This document shows, piece after piece, positions 26,994-36,291 of a DNA stretch of 64,000 bases. The stretch is taken from NCBI RefSeq assembly GCF_002884975.1, contig NZ_PJKB01000003.1, forward strand, positions 1 to 64,000, in the 5' to 3' direction. The notes under the pieces were generated by a model, which did no database searches, was not told the DNA's origin, and saw only the letters and a program-made list of their open reading frames with translations. The position numbers and the translations under genes were made by a program. Numbering within the stretch: position 1 is the stretch's first letter; each line of letters opens with the position of its first letter. The stretch is from Akkermansia muciniphila. Its GTDB lineage: Bacteria; Verrucomicrobiota; Verrucomicrobiia; Verrucomicrobiales; Akkermansiaceae.

Positions 26994-27099
26994 TTCTTAC
27001 GGTGAATCCGCTGTTGTACGCTTGACCTGAAAGGGAGGCTGTGAGAAAATCATCCTCAAGAAGCCACCTCTTCAATTTTTAACAATAGTTAACTAAATA

Positions 27100-28623
27100 A
27101 TGAATCCTGTTACATTCAATTGTACCGTTCTGCGCGACGGGCACCAGTCCCTGGCAGCTACCCGCATGAAGACGGAAGACATGCTGCCCATCGCCCCCAT
27201 TCTGGACTCCATGGGCTTCAGCGCCCTGGAAACCTGGGGCGGCGCCACCATCGACGCCGGACTGCGCTTTTTGAAGGAGTGGCCCTTTGACCGCCTGGAC
27301 GCCCTGAAGAAGGCCGCCCCCAAGACGCCGCACATGATGCTCCTGCGCGGCCAGAACATCGTGGGCTACACCAACTACGCGGACGACGTGGTGGAAGCCT
27401 TCGTGGCCATGAGCGCCAAGCACGGCATGAACATCTTCCGCATTTTCGACTGCGTGAACGATCCGCGCAACATGGAAACCTCCATCCGCGCCGCCAAGAA
27501 GGCCGGAGCCCAGGCCCACGGCACCATCTGTTACACCACCTCCCCCGTGCACACCACGCAGAGCTTCGTGGACATGGGCCGGGAACTGGCGGACATGGGC
27601 GCGGACGCCATCGTCATCAAGGACATGGCCGGCCTCATCCCCCCCTACGTGACCAATGAACTGGTCACCGCCCTGAAGAAGGACCTGAACATCCCCGTCT
27701 GGATCCACACGCATGACACCGCGGGCCTCGGCGCCTCCACCTACCTCAGCGCCATTGACGCCGGGGTGGACGCGTGCGACGTCTCCATCTCCCCCTTCGC
27801 CAACGGCACGGGCCAGCCGGACTGCCTGCGCATGCTCGCCCTGCTGAACGGCAATCCCCGCAAGCCGGATTACGACACGGACAAGCTCATTGAGGTGTCC
27901 GAAATGCTCAAGCCCGTTTACGACAGCCTGGGCAAGTTCACCTCCCACCGCAACGAAGTGGTGGACTCCGACACGCTCCGCTACCAGGTGCCCGGCGGCA
28001 TGCTCTCCAACTTCCGCACCCAGCTCAAGGAACAGGGCATGGAAGACAAGTTTGAAGAAGTGTTCGCGGAAATCCCCGTGGTCCGCAAGGCCCTGGGCTG
28101 GATTCCTCTGGTCACCCCTACCTCCCAGATTGTGGGCGTGCAGTCCATGCTGAACGTAAAGTTCGGCCGCTGGAAGAACATCACTCCCCAGGCGGCGGAC
28201 ATTGCCCTGGGCTACTACGGCCGCACCCCGGCCCCAGTGGACCCGGAAGTGCAGAAGCTCTGCGCGGAAAAGATGGGCAAGGAACCGATCACCTGCCGTC
28301 CGGCGGACCTGATCAAGCCCGGCATGGAAGACCTACGCAAGAAGCTCGCGGAAAAGGGACTGCCTACGGACGACGAACACTGCGTCATTTACGCCATGTT
28401 CCCGCAGCAGGTGGAAGACTTCTACAAGAAGCCGGAACCGAAGGAAGAAGCCCCCGTGCAGGTGAACACCGCTCCTGCCGCAGCTCCCGCAGCCGCTGCG
28501 CCGTCCATGACCGTCATCGACAACGGCATCACCGCCCAGGTGAGCGGTCCCTCCAGTTCCCGTGACCTGACCATCGTCATCAACGGCCAGTCCCACTCCG
28601 TGAAGGTGGAACGCATCGGCTAA
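27100..28623 (+). CDS. carboxyltransferase subunit (transcarboxylase 5S / oxaloacetate decarboxylase alpha-like), no biotin domain
   Basis: A 507-residue protein with the DRE-TIM-type carboxyltransferase barrel: Asp13 and His15 in LRDGHQS, the Lys174 expected to be carbamylated in VIKDMAGL, and metal ligands His203/His205 in IHTHDTAG. The PYC_OADA domain follows (to ~450), then an Ala/Pro linker (~460-483) and a ~23-residue end. There is no biotinyl Met-Lys-Met motif, so biotin carrier and partner subunits must be encoded elsewhere. It could be the 5S subunit of methylmalonyl-CoA:pyruvate transcarboxylase or the alpha subunit of a Na+-pumping decarboxylase. With meaB nearby I favour the propionate route. 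Confidence 0.85.
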   Translation: MNPVTFNCTVLRDGHQSLAATRMKTEDMLPIAPILDSMGFSALETWGGATIDAGLRFLKEWPFDRLDALKKAAPKTPHMMLLRGQNIVGYTNYADDVVEAFVAMSAKHGMNIFRIFDCVNDPRNMETSIRAAKKAGAQAHGTICYTTSPVHTTQSFVDMGRELADMGADAIVIKDMAGLIPPYVTNELVTALKKDLNIPVWIHTHDTAGLGASTYLSAIDAGVDACDVSISPFANGTGQPDCLRMLALLNGNPRKPDYDTDKLIEVSEMLKPVYDSLGKFTSHRNEVVDSDTLRYQVPGGMLSNFRTQLKEQGMEDKFEEVFAEIPVVRKALGWIPLVTPTSQIVGVQSMLNVKFGRWKNITPQAADIALGYYGRTPAPVDPEVQKLCAEKMGKEPITCRPADLIKPGMEDLRKKLAEKGLPTDDEHCVIYAMFPQQVEDFYKKPEPKEEAPVQVNTAPAAAPAAAAPSMTVIDNGITAQVSGPSSSRDLTIVINGQSHSVKVERIG

Positions 28624-28653
28624 AAATCTCCGGCATACCGGATAAAATTACTT

Positions 28654-28687
28654 GCGGGCTGTCCCATCCATGGAAGGGACAGCCCGC
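28654..28687 (+). terminator. terminator after the carboxyltransferase gene
   Basis: A 12-base stem GCGGGCTGTCCC with its complement GGGACAGCCCGC around a 10-base loop, then TTTG. Stem is strong, T tract short. Confidence 0.75.
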
Positions 28688-28744
28688 TTTGCGTTTACAC
28701 CCCCCTGCTCCTTATTTACCCATTCTGCTCTCTCTTGGAGGGAA

Positions 28745-29232
28745 TCACGCCGCCAACCAGAAGGCATGGGCATCTTGTTGTCCAATTTCATCCATATTCA
28801 GATATCTGGTTTTTAATAGATTGTCGCTTTGGTACCCCATCTCCCATTGCAGGGTCCATATTCCCGGAATTCCAGCGCGTGGTAACTGGCAAAGGTGTGC
28901 CTTAACACGTCCTGTACCCATGGTCGGCATTTATTCCAACCCGCACGGGCACGCACCAGCCGCCACTTGCGTTCCCACCCTGCCGGGCACAACGGTTGTT
29001 CCCCGGGACGGGTTCGGAAAGCGCGCAAATACCGCAACGCCGCAGGCCGAAGAGTCACCCGTCGCGCTCCGCCCATCTTGGAATGCTGCGCTGGTATCAA
29101 CAGAGCTTTTTCTTCCAGCCGGATGTGCTGGAATTGCAGCCTTCTAGCCTCTTGGGGCCCTACCTCGGCATACAACATCAGCGTAGCTGACGGCAGACAC
29201 TCACCGTCGCACACCTCACATGCGGCCTTCAT
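28745..29232 (-). pseudogene. tyrosine recombinase (phage-integrase type) remnant
   Basis: Minus-strand remains of the catalytic domain of a tyrosine recombinase. From 29232 one frame reads LYAEVGPQEARRLQFQHIRL (the first catalytic Arg), HSKMGGARRVTL, and DVLRHTFASYHALEF (His-x-x-Arg box after an R/H start). A shift near 28860 moves the reading to another frame that gives LQWEMGYQSDNLLKTRYLN with the nucleophile Tyr, then ends QQDAHAFWLAA at 28745. No N-terminal arm-binding domain is recognisable upstream. It borders the methyltransferase/helicase cassette and is likely the decayed integrase that delivered it. Confidence 0.75.
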
Positions 29233-29517
29233 CAGCCGTCGCTTGTACTCGTCCTTTACGCATCCAGCAAATGAGCAAGGCTTCTTCTGCCGTTAATTCT
29301 TGTTTAGTCATGAAGCGAAGATAGGCAACCGGATAGGCTATCCGCAAGATTCGTGTGGGTTGATTTTCTTCAGGGAAAGAGTAACGGGACAAATATTTGC
29401 GTGCTTGATCAATGAATGAATATTGCCATTATGCCCTTGTTTCCTTATCGTTTTTTATTGCTCCGACCGTTTTATGCTTGATGCGGATAGCCTATCCGTG
29501 CAAAAAGAGGGGACGCA

Positions 29518-30207
29518 ATGTCTCCCTCCACCCAAACTTCTTTTCAGATCAAATCCCGTGAACGGGTAGCGGATCACGGGGAAGTATTTACCCCTGACTG
29601 GCTGGTGAATGACATGCTCAAATTGGTGGATCGAGAAGTGGAACGCATTGACAGCCGCTTTCTGGAACCGGCATGCGGAGAGGGCAGCTTCCTGGCTCCC
29701 ATCCTGTTGAGGAAACTGGCAACCGTCCGCCGGCAATACAGTAAATCCCCGGCAGATTATGAGTTCCGTGCCGTTCTGGCTCTCATGTCTATCTACGGGG
29801 TGGAACTGCTGGTGGATAACGTCTGCGCCTGCCGGGAACGCCTGCTGACCTTGTGGCTGGCAGAATATGAACAGCGCTTAAAACGTCCACCCTCTGCGGA
29901 ATGCCTGGCAACCGTCCACTTTGTTCTGGAACGCAATATTCTTAACGGCAACGCCCTGAGCATGAAAAAAGTGGATGCATCCGCTCAGGATACTCAGGAG
30001 CCTATCATCTTTTCCGAATGGTCTGCCGTTACGGGCCCCCTCATCAAACGCCGGGATTTCCGCCAGGATGAACTCCTGCGTGATCAAGACGCCCGGAATT
30101 CCCTGGAACAGGCAAAAGGTGAACTTTCCCTGGAATACGTTCCCAAATCCCCGGTAAGAGAATTTCCCCCGACGGATTATCGCAAACTCCCGGAAGCAGA
30201 GTCATGA
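29518..30207 (+). CDS. DNA methyltransferase-like subunit, motif I only
   Basis: A 229-residue protein resembling the N-terminal half of type IIG/Eco57I-like adenine methyltransferases: EVFTPDWLVNDML (22-34) and the SAM-binding motif I LEPACGEGSFL (49-59), then YGVELLVDNVCACRERL. It ends with no NPPY catalytic motif. Its last codons overlap the next gene by 4 bases (ATGA), so the two are translationally coupled. Both proteins carry a motif I, so this is not a simple split of one enzyme but probably a heterodimer of related halves. The DNA target is unknown. First gene of a three-gene cassette. Confidence 0.75.
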   Translation: MSPSTQTSFQIKSRERVADHGEVFTPDWLVNDMLKLVDREVERIDSRFLEPACGEGSFLAPILLRKLATVRRQYSKSPADYEFRAVLALMSIYGVELLVDNVCACRERLLTLWLAEYEQRLKRPPSAECLATVHFVLERNILNGNALSMKKVDASAQDTQEPIIFSEWSAVTGPLIKRRDFRQDELLRDQDARNSLEQAKGELSLEYVPKSPVREFPPTDYRKLPEAES

Positions 30208-31724
30208 ACGACGGCACCCATAACCCCGACGTGTTGAGCTGTCTGGTCAATCTTTCCAATGATGAGGTGCTTACGCCACCGGAGATTGCCAACGCCATGC
30301 TGGATCTGCTGCCACAGGAGCTTTTTTCTGACCCATCCGTCACTTTTCTGGACCCCTGCTGTAAGAGCGGCGTCTTTCTGCGGGAGATCGCCAAACGGCT
30401 CAACAAGGGACTGGAAGCCAAAATCCCGGATCGTGAAGAACGTCTGGCACATATTTTCAAAAAACAGATCTTCGGCATCGCCATTACGGAGCTGACGTCC
30501 CTCCTCGCCCGCCGTGGCGTGTATTGCTCCAAATTCCCCAACGGCCCCTATTCCGTCGTTCATTTCGACAATGCCGAGGGCAACATCCGTTACAAACACC
30601 TCCCCCACTCCTGGAGCGGTAGAAAATGTGTCTTTTGCGGTGCCTCCTCGGCCGCCTATGGAGAACAAGCCCGAAAGAAGGGAACGGAAAGCCACGCTTA
30701 CGAATTCATCCACACAAACCATCCGAGCACCCTGTTTCACATGAACTTTGATGTCATCATCGGCAATCCTCCTTATCAGCTCAGCGACGGTGGCGATACG
30801 GAGGAACGACGCAGAGGCGGAGCTATTCCCCTTTATCATCTATTTATTCAACAAGCCAAAAAGCTCAATCCCTGTTATTTGATAATGATTGTTCCATCCC
30901 GCTGGTTTTCCGGAGGGAGAGGACTTGATCAATTCCGGAATGAAATGCTGAGTGATAAGCGGCTTGTGCAAATCGTGGATTATTCGGACTCTTCCGAATG
31001 TTTTCCTGGGGTAGAAATCAAGGGTGGTATTTCCTATTTCCTTTGGAATCGGGCTCATCAAGGTGATTGTCTAGTTAAAAACATCAGACATGGAGCAATT
31101 CAGACCATGCGTCGACCGTTGTTGGAAAAAGACTGTGAAACATTTATTCGCTATAATGAGGCCATTCCGATTTTGAGAAAGGTTCTTCAGGTTAGTCAAA
31201 AAAGCATCAAATCTCTTATCAGCAGTCAAAAGCCTTTTGGGTTCAGAACTTATGTGAAAGGCTCCAAAGAAAGGATGCCTGATTCCGTTATTCTTTATGC
31301 TAATAACCATGTGGGATTTGTGAACAGGGATGAGATATCTCAAAATACGGCATGGGTTGATAAATATAAAGTTTTCATTTCTAGTGCGTATGGAGCAGGT
31401 GAAGATTTTCCTCATCAGATTCTGAACAAGCCCTTTTTGGGGGAACCGGGCAGTTGCTGCACAGAAACCTATCTGGTCATTGGCCCTTTTAACAATAAGG
31501 AAGAAGCTGAGCATGTAATGAGCTACATCAGAACAAAATTCTTCCGTTTTATAGTACTCCTAAAAAAGAATACCCAGCACGCTGCTGCTCGGGTCTATTC
31601 CTTCGTGCCGATGCAGGACTTCAGCAAGGCGTGGACGGATGAAGAACTCTATGCCAAGTATAGCTTAACAGAAGAAGAAATAAGCTTCATCGAAAGCATG
31701 ATCCGCCCGATGGAAGGAGACTGA
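30204..31724 (+). CDS. N6-adenine DNA methyltransferase (Eco57I-like)
   Basis: A 506-residue methyltransferase. An EVLTPPEIANAML start motif (21-33) parallels the previous protein, motif I is FLDPCCKSGVFL (48-59), and the catalytic motif IV is NPPY (188-191) in FDVIIGNPPYQLSDGG. A CVFCG Cys pair (142-146) lies between motifs I and IV and may bind zinc. Residues ~300-500 probably form the target-recognition region and are diverged. The next gene begins 5 bases after the stop. Expected to protect host DNA against the following nuclease-helicase. Some NPPY methylases in such cassettes instead mark DNA for defence of other kinds. Confidence 0.88.
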   Translation: MNDGTHNPDVLSCLVNLSNDEVLTPPEIANAMLDLLPQELFSDPSVTFLDPCCKSGVFLREIAKRLNKGLEAKIPDREERLAHIFKKQIFGIAITELTSLLARRGVYCSKFPNGPYSVVHFDNAEGNIRYKHLPHSWSGRKCVFCGASSAAYGEQARKKGTESHAYEFIHTNHPSTLFHMNFDVIIGNPPYQLSDGGDTEERRRGGAIPLYHLFIQQAKKLNPCYLIMIVPSRWFSGGRGLDQFRNEMLSDKRLVQIVDYSDSSECFPGVEIKGGISYFLWNRAHQGDCLVKNIRHGAIQTMRRPLLEKDCETFIRYNEAIPILRKVLQVSQKSIKSLISSQKPFGFRTYVKGSKERMPDSVILYANNHVGFVNRDEISQNTAWVDKYKVFISSAYGAGEDFPHQILNKPFLGEPGSCCTETYLVIGPFNNKEEAEHVMSYIRTKFFRFIVLLKKNTQHAAARVYSFVPMQDFSKAWTDEELYAKYSLTEEEISFIESMIRPMEGD

Positions 31725-31729
31725 GCCGG

Positions 31730-34549
31730 ATGAATCCTGTAGCCATGGAAAATACTGCCGCGTTTTTTGAACAAAAAACGAATGCGCGTCCGATGATTTA
31801 TGCCTATGAGGACGCCAACTACCCCGGTTGCCTGAAAGTGGGTTACACTACAGTGGACGTAGCGACACGGGTGGCTCAACAGTATCCCACGCTGAGGCCG
31901 GAGGGCGACAAACCCTACCGGATTGTCTTTGCAGAACCTGCGCTGTATGAAGACGGGGGGAGCTTTACGGACCACGATATTCACCGAATGCTGAAAAAAA
32001 AGCAGGTGGAACACGTGGGAGGAGAATGGTTCCGTTGTAAGGAAAAAGATGTAAGAGCAGCATGGCTGGCGGTGCGGACCCGGACAGCCAATACGGAAAA
32101 CCGCACCCGGGATTTTGCCATGAGGCCAGAGCAGGCGGAAGCCGTGGAGAGAACCCGAAGTTATTTTATGGCAGAACGGGCGGACGGACGCACCCCGCGC
32201 TTTCTTTGGAATGCAAAAATGCGCTTTGGCAAGACCTTTGCCGCCTACCATCTGGCACGGCAATTAAACGTTAGGCGTGTGCTCATCCTGACCTTTAAGC
32301 CCGCGGTGCAGACCGCCTGGAAGGAAGACCTGGAAACGCACCGGGATTTTGAAGGCTGGCAGTTCATCTTCCGTGAAAAAGGGCCGGATGCCCTTCCCAT
32401 TGACGCACAATACCGAAAGGCGGACGCTGGACGGCCCATCGTTTGCTTTGGCTCCTTTCAGGATTTTCTGGGGGTGAATAAAGAGACGGGCGGCATCAAG
32501 CCCCAGCATGAATGGGTGAGGGAAATCAACTGGGATCTGGTCATCTTTGATGAATATCACTTTGGAGCGTGGAAGGAGAACGCCAGAGCCCTGTTTCTGA
32601 TGGAAGATGAGGAAGAAGAGTACACTGCTGCGCTGAGCGACAACAGCGGCAATACCTGTAATGAACAGGATCTGCCAATCACGGCAGATGGGTACCTTTA
32701 CCTCTCTGGCACACCGTTCCGGGCCCTGAACTCCGGGGAGTTTATTGAAGAACAAATCTACAACTGGACTTATTCTGACGAACAACGTGCCAAGGACGCT
32801 TGGCAGGGAGAAGAGAACCCGTACGCCGCCTTGCCGCGCATGGTACTGCTCACCTACCGCATACCGGATGACATCAGGCAGATCGCCCTAGAAGGAGAGT
32901 TTAATGAGTTTGACCTGAACAGCTTTTTCCAGGCAAAAGGCAAAGGGCGTGAAGCCCGCTTTACCCATGAAGAACACGTGCAGAAGTGGCTCAACCTGAT
33001 CCGCGGCGCCCATCATGCCACGGCGACGGATGAACTGAAGCTGGGCGGCAAAAAGCCCCCGATGCCCTACTCAGACACCCGGCTGATGGGGTTGCTTAAC
33101 CATACCCTGTGGTTCCTGCCGGACGTGGCAGCCTGCCACGCCATGAACAACCTGCTGCAACAACGTCAAAATACCTTTTACCATGACTATACCGTCATTG
33201 TCTGCGCCGGGATGGAGGCCGGAACGGGTGCGGACGCCCTACAGCCCGTACTGGAGGCCATGGGCGGCAATCCGCTGGAAAGTAAAACCATTACGCTCTC
33301 TTGCGGTAAACTGACCACGGGCGTTACCGTAAAGCCATGGGCAGGCATCTTCATGCTGCGCAACCTCTCCAGCCCGGAAACTTACTTCCAGGCCGCCTTC
33401 CGGGTGCAAAGCCCGTGGACGGTGGACGGTGAACAGAGTAAGAAAGAAATCGTTAAGAAGAACTGTTACGTCTTTGACTTTGCTCTGAACCGTGCCCTCA
33501 AACAAATCTCTGACTACAGCTGCCGCCTGAATACAAACCCGGGTAATCCGGAAACCAAGGTGAAGGAGTTCATCAACTTCCTTCCCGTGCTGGCCTACGA
33601 CGGCAGCGCCATGAAAAAGGTGGAGGCCGCGGAAATACTAGATATGGCCATGGCAGGCACCAGCGCCACTCTGCTGGCCAGACGTTGGGAAAGCGCCCTG
33701 CTGGTCAATGTGGATAACGCTACTCTGCAACGTTTGCTTGCCAGCCGGGAAGCTATGGATGCCCTAATGAGCATTGAAGGCTTCCGCAACCTGAACAGCG
33801 ACATTAAAACCATTATTAACAAATCCGACGCCGTCAAAGGAACACGTAGAGAAAAAGACAAGCTGACGCCGAAGGAAAAGAAAGACCTCTCGCAGGAAGA
33901 AAAGGAAATCAAATCCCTGCGCAAGCAGGTACAGCAAAAGCTGATCAAGTTTGCCGCCAGAATTCCCATCTTCATGTATTTGTCAGACTTCCGGGAATAC
34001 TGCCTGAAGGATGTGATCACCCAACTGGAACCACACCTGTTCCGGAAGGTAACCGGGCTGACGGAAAAAGATTTTGAACTGCTCGTCAGCCTGAACCTCT
34101 TTAATGAAGCTTTAATGAATGATGCTGTGTACAAGTTCAAACGGTATGAAGACGCCAGTCTGGTTTATACGGGCATCAATCGTCATGCGGATGAAAACGT
34201 GGGTCTGTACGCCACCATCCTGACCCGGGAAGACTATGAATTGATGGCTGGTGTTCAGCAAGATTCCATGACCGGCACCGCGGCGGAAGAAGCCCCTTTT
34301 GCTCCAACGGCAGACAACCTCGACGCCTGCCAGGCAGAAGAGGATGACGAGGAAGCGGAAGCCCCGCTCACACCACGCCCGAGCATCCGCAAAGGCATGG
34401 CCGTTACCCACCGGGAATACGGCACAGGTACCGTGGTAAAGTTGGATGAAGCCGCTGGTCGAATTACCATAAAGTTTGGAGGAGAAAAAAAACTCTTCCC
34501 CTACCCGCGCAGCCTGGAACAAGGCAAACTAACCCCGGTTGAGAGGTAA
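31730..34549 (+). CDS. GIY-YIG nuclease fused to superfamily II helicase (restriction subunit)
   Basis: A 939-residue protein. Residues 21-103 look like a T5orf172/MUG113-type GIY-YIG nuclease: MIYAYED, CLKVGYTT, ATRVAQQYP and ending VGGEWFRC. The usual catalytic Glu position reads Asp (DHDIH, 81-85). A helicase core follows: Walker A-like MRFGKT (164-169) after FLWNAK, DEYH at 274-277, LSGTPF, and a motif VI-like FQAAFRVQSPW. A helical middle rich in Lys/Glu (~700-750) follows. The C-terminus (885-939) has an SH3-like piece, THREYGTGTVVKL, as at the end of UvrD/PcrA helicases. Ribosome site AGGAG lies 11 bases before the ATG. It should be an ATP-dependent translocating nuclease coupled to the two methylase genes. 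Confidence 0.82.
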   Translation: MNPVAMENTAAFFEQKTNARPMIYAYEDANYPGCLKVGYTTVDVATRVAQQYPTLRPEGDKPYRIVFAEPALYEDGGSFTDHDIHRMLKKKQVEHVGGEWFRCKEKDVRAAWLAVRTRTANTENRTRDFAMRPEQAEAVERTRSYFMAERADGRTPRFLWNAKMRFGKTFAAYHLARQLNVRRVLILTFKPAVQTAWKEDLETHRDFEGWQFIFREKGPDALPIDAQYRKADAGRPIVCFGSFQDFLGVNKETGGIKPQHEWVREINWDLVIFDEYHFGAWKENARALFLMEDEEEEYTAALSDNSGNTCNEQDLPITADGYLYLSGTPFRALNSGEFIEEQIYNWTYSDEQRAKDAWQGEENPYAALPRMVLLTYRIPDDIRQIALEGEFNEFDLNSFFQAKGKGREARFTHEEHVQKWLNLIRGAHHATATDELKLGGKKPPMPYSDTRLMGLLNHTLWFLPDVAACHAMNNLLQQRQNTFYHDYTVIVCAGMEAGTGADALQPVLEAMGGNPLESKTITLSCGKLTTGVTVKPWAGIFMLRNLSSPETYFQAAFRVQSPWTVDGEQSKKEIVKKNCYVFDFALNRALKQISDYSCRLNTNPGNPETKVKEFINFLPVLAYDGSAMKKVEAAEILDMAMAGTSATLLARRWESALLVNVDNATLQRLLASREAMDALMSIEGFRNLNSDIKTIINKSDAVKGTRREKDKLTPKEKKDLSQEEKEIKSLRKQVQQKLIKFAARIPIFMYLSDFREYCLKDVITQLEPHLFRKVTGLTEKDFELLVSLNLFNEALMNDAVYKFKRYEDASLVYTGINRHADENVGLYATILTREDYELMAGVQQDSMTGTAAEEAPFAPTADNLDACQAEEDDEEAEAPLTPRPSIRKGMAVTHREYGTGTVVKLDEAAGRITIKFGGEKKLFPYPRSLEQGKLTPVER

Positions 34550-34604
34550 GCCCGGTAAGGGCTTGGTATTGGCATCACTCCGTAAAAAATAGAAGGCGTG
34601 CGCC

Positions 34605-34739
34605 TTACGGCTCACGGTGGCGGATCATGGCAAACTCCCACCGTGCGGGGCGAGTCACGCGCCAGAGCAGCAAGAGGGCAACGACGGCCAAGCCGATAAT
34701 GAATCCCGTCCAAATGCCGCGCGTACCAATGGGCGTGAA
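34605..34739 (-). pseudogene. C-terminal remnant of a MATE transporter
   Basis: The last ~43 codons of a minus-strand frame read PIGTRGIWTGFIIGL, then LLLLWRV and WEFAMIRHREP. This matches the C-terminus of the intact MATE protein at 42976-44370 (MGARGIWIGFIIGL, LLLWRV, REFARMRLNGE) closely. Upstream codons of the same frame bear no resemblance to MATE, so the rest of the gene is gone. It sits directly at the right edge of the methyltransferase/helicase cassette and looks like a gene cut by insertion or deletion there. Confidence 0.8.
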
Positions 34740-34990
34740 TCCCGGAATTACCGGGGTTGCCTCCAGCATCCACGCAGGTCGGTCCCCTCTGAGACTTGAA
34801 TTCAATCTTGCCGCCTGCCGGATTAGTAACTGTAATAGACATAATTCAATAATGATAGCGTGGGGATTCATTTCCCTCACGCCGCCATTACAATTCCGAA
34901 ACGCCGCGGGCGCACCTTCCGCCATGCCTCCGGGCATCTTTACTTTCCGGGACGCCGTATCAACCCGTGGAAAGGAAATGCTCCGGAAGA
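34740..34990. other. junction segment between the MATE remnant and the hexuronate operon
   Basis: About 250 bases. A minus-strand frame starting MSITVTNPAGGKIEFKS (near 34842) runs into the MATE remnant in the wrong phase. It could be the N-terminus of another truncated gene but is too short to name. No terminator for the operon is obvious. Confidence 0.4.
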
Positions 34991-36271
34991 TCAGTTTTCC
35001 CGGGGAGACACCATTTTAATATTGGGAATGATCAGGGTAAAGATGACGAAGGCCGCCAGGTAGGCGCTTCCACAGACCATGAAGATGATGTCGTACCCAT
35101 GGGAGGCATTTCCCTGGGCGGCAAACCAGGACAGGGTCAGGCCCACCGCCGTCTGGAACAGCACGCTGCCGATCTGCCCCGCCATGCCGGAAAGGCCGGT
35201 AATGGAGGCCACGTCCGACTTCGGGAACATGTCGGAACCCAGCGTGTACACGCTGGCGGACCACGCTTGGTGCGCGCCTCCCGCCAGCCCCAGCACCGCC
35301 ACGATGGTCCACATGTCAAAGTACTGGACGAAGATCACCGGAACCACGCAGCAGGCAAAGATGAGCATGGAGATTTTCCTGACCTTGTTCAGGCTCCATC
35401 CACGGTTTGCCAGGAATTTGGTCAGGGTGCCGCCCAAAATGCTCAGTACGGTTACCAGGGCGTAAATGACGATCAGCGGCAGGGCGGATTCCTTGATGTT
35501 ATAGCCAAAGTGCTTGCTGAAGAAATCCGGCAGCCAGAAGAGGAAGAACCACCAGATGGGATCCGTCAGGAAGCGCACGAGGATGAGGCTCCAGGACTGC
35601 CTGTAAGCCAGCAATTTCCTCCACGGAATGGAGGCCCTGGCTTCCTCCTTTTCCGCCTGCGCCAGGGCGGCGGATTCCTCCGCCAGCTTCACGCGCGGGT
35701 TCTTCGGCATCCGGAGCCAGAATATCACCCAGATAAAGCCGAGAACGCCCGCGGCAATAAAGGCGGACTGCCACCCCCACGCGGCGGCAATGAACGGGAT
35801 GGTGGCCGGAGCCACCAGCGCTCCCACGTTCGCGCCGGAATTGAACAGGGTGGTGGCGAACACGCGCTCCCCGGAGGAGAACCAGTTGGTCACCGTCTTG
35901 ATGCTCGCCGGGAAGTTGCCGCCTTCCCCCAGCCCCAGGATAACGCGGCTGAGGCCCATGGATTTGACGCCTACGGCAAAGGCATGGGAAAGCGCGCCCA
36001 CGCTCCACCAGATGATGGAAATGGCAAAGCCCATCCGCGCGCCGTATTTGTCGATAATCCACCCGAACATGGTCAGGCCCACCGCGTAGGAAGCCTGGAA
36101 GATGGACATGATCATGCCGTACTGGGCGTCCGTCCAGCCCAGTTCTTGGTCCAGAATGGGTTTCAGGATGGAAAGAATCTGGCGGTCCAGGTAGTTGATC
36201 GTCGTCGCCGCAAAGAGCATGAAGAGAATCATCCACCGGAAGGAGTCCTGCCTTGGTTGTTCCTGGAGCAT
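34991..36271 (-). CDS. exuT: MFS hexuronate transporter (ExuT-like, ACS family)
   Basis: A 426-residue 12-helix permease of the anion:cation symporter family. The N-terminal motif INYLDRQILS, the loop WIIDKYGARMGF between TM2 and TM3, and LGLGEGGNFPASIKTVTNWF are all typical of hexuronate and hexonate carriers such as ExuT. Last gene of the operon, 20 bases after eda, which supports glucuronate (or galacturonate) as substrate. In a verrucomicrobial gut bacterium the source could be glycosaminoglycans or host glucuronides; that is inference. Confidence 0.85.
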   Translation of the reverse strand: MLQEQPRQDSFRWMILFMLFAATTINYLDRQILSILKPILDQELGWTDAQYGMIMSIFQASYAVGLTMFGWIIDKYGARMGFAISIIWWSVGALSHAFAVGVKSMGLSRVILGLGEGGNFPASIKTVTNWFSSGERVFATTLFNSGANVGALVAPATIPFIAAAWGWQSAFIAAGVLGFIWVIFWLRMPKNPRVKLAEESAALAQAEKEEARASIPWRKLLAYRQSWSLILVRFLTDPIWWFFLFWLPDFFSKHFGYNIKESALPLIVIYALVTVLSILGGTLTKFLANRGWSLNKVRKISMLIFACCVVPVIFVQYFDMWTIVAVLGLAGGAHQAWSASVYTLGSDMFPKSDVASITGLSGMAGQIGSVLFQTAVGLTLSWFAAQGNASHGYDIIFMVCGSAYLAAFVIFTLIIPNIKMVSPREN

Positions 36272-36291
36272 GGGTAAAATGCAGTTGGTTG

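Noticed and set aside
29216-29311. 31-codon minus frame MTKQELTAEEALLIC before the recombinase remnant
   Set aside because: Very short, no ribosome site, overlaps the recombinase remnant in another frame; not enough to call a gene.
34547-34565. Hairpin AAGCCC/GGGCTT after the helicase gene as a terminator
   Set aside because: Six-base stem with no T run on the expected side; too weak to report.
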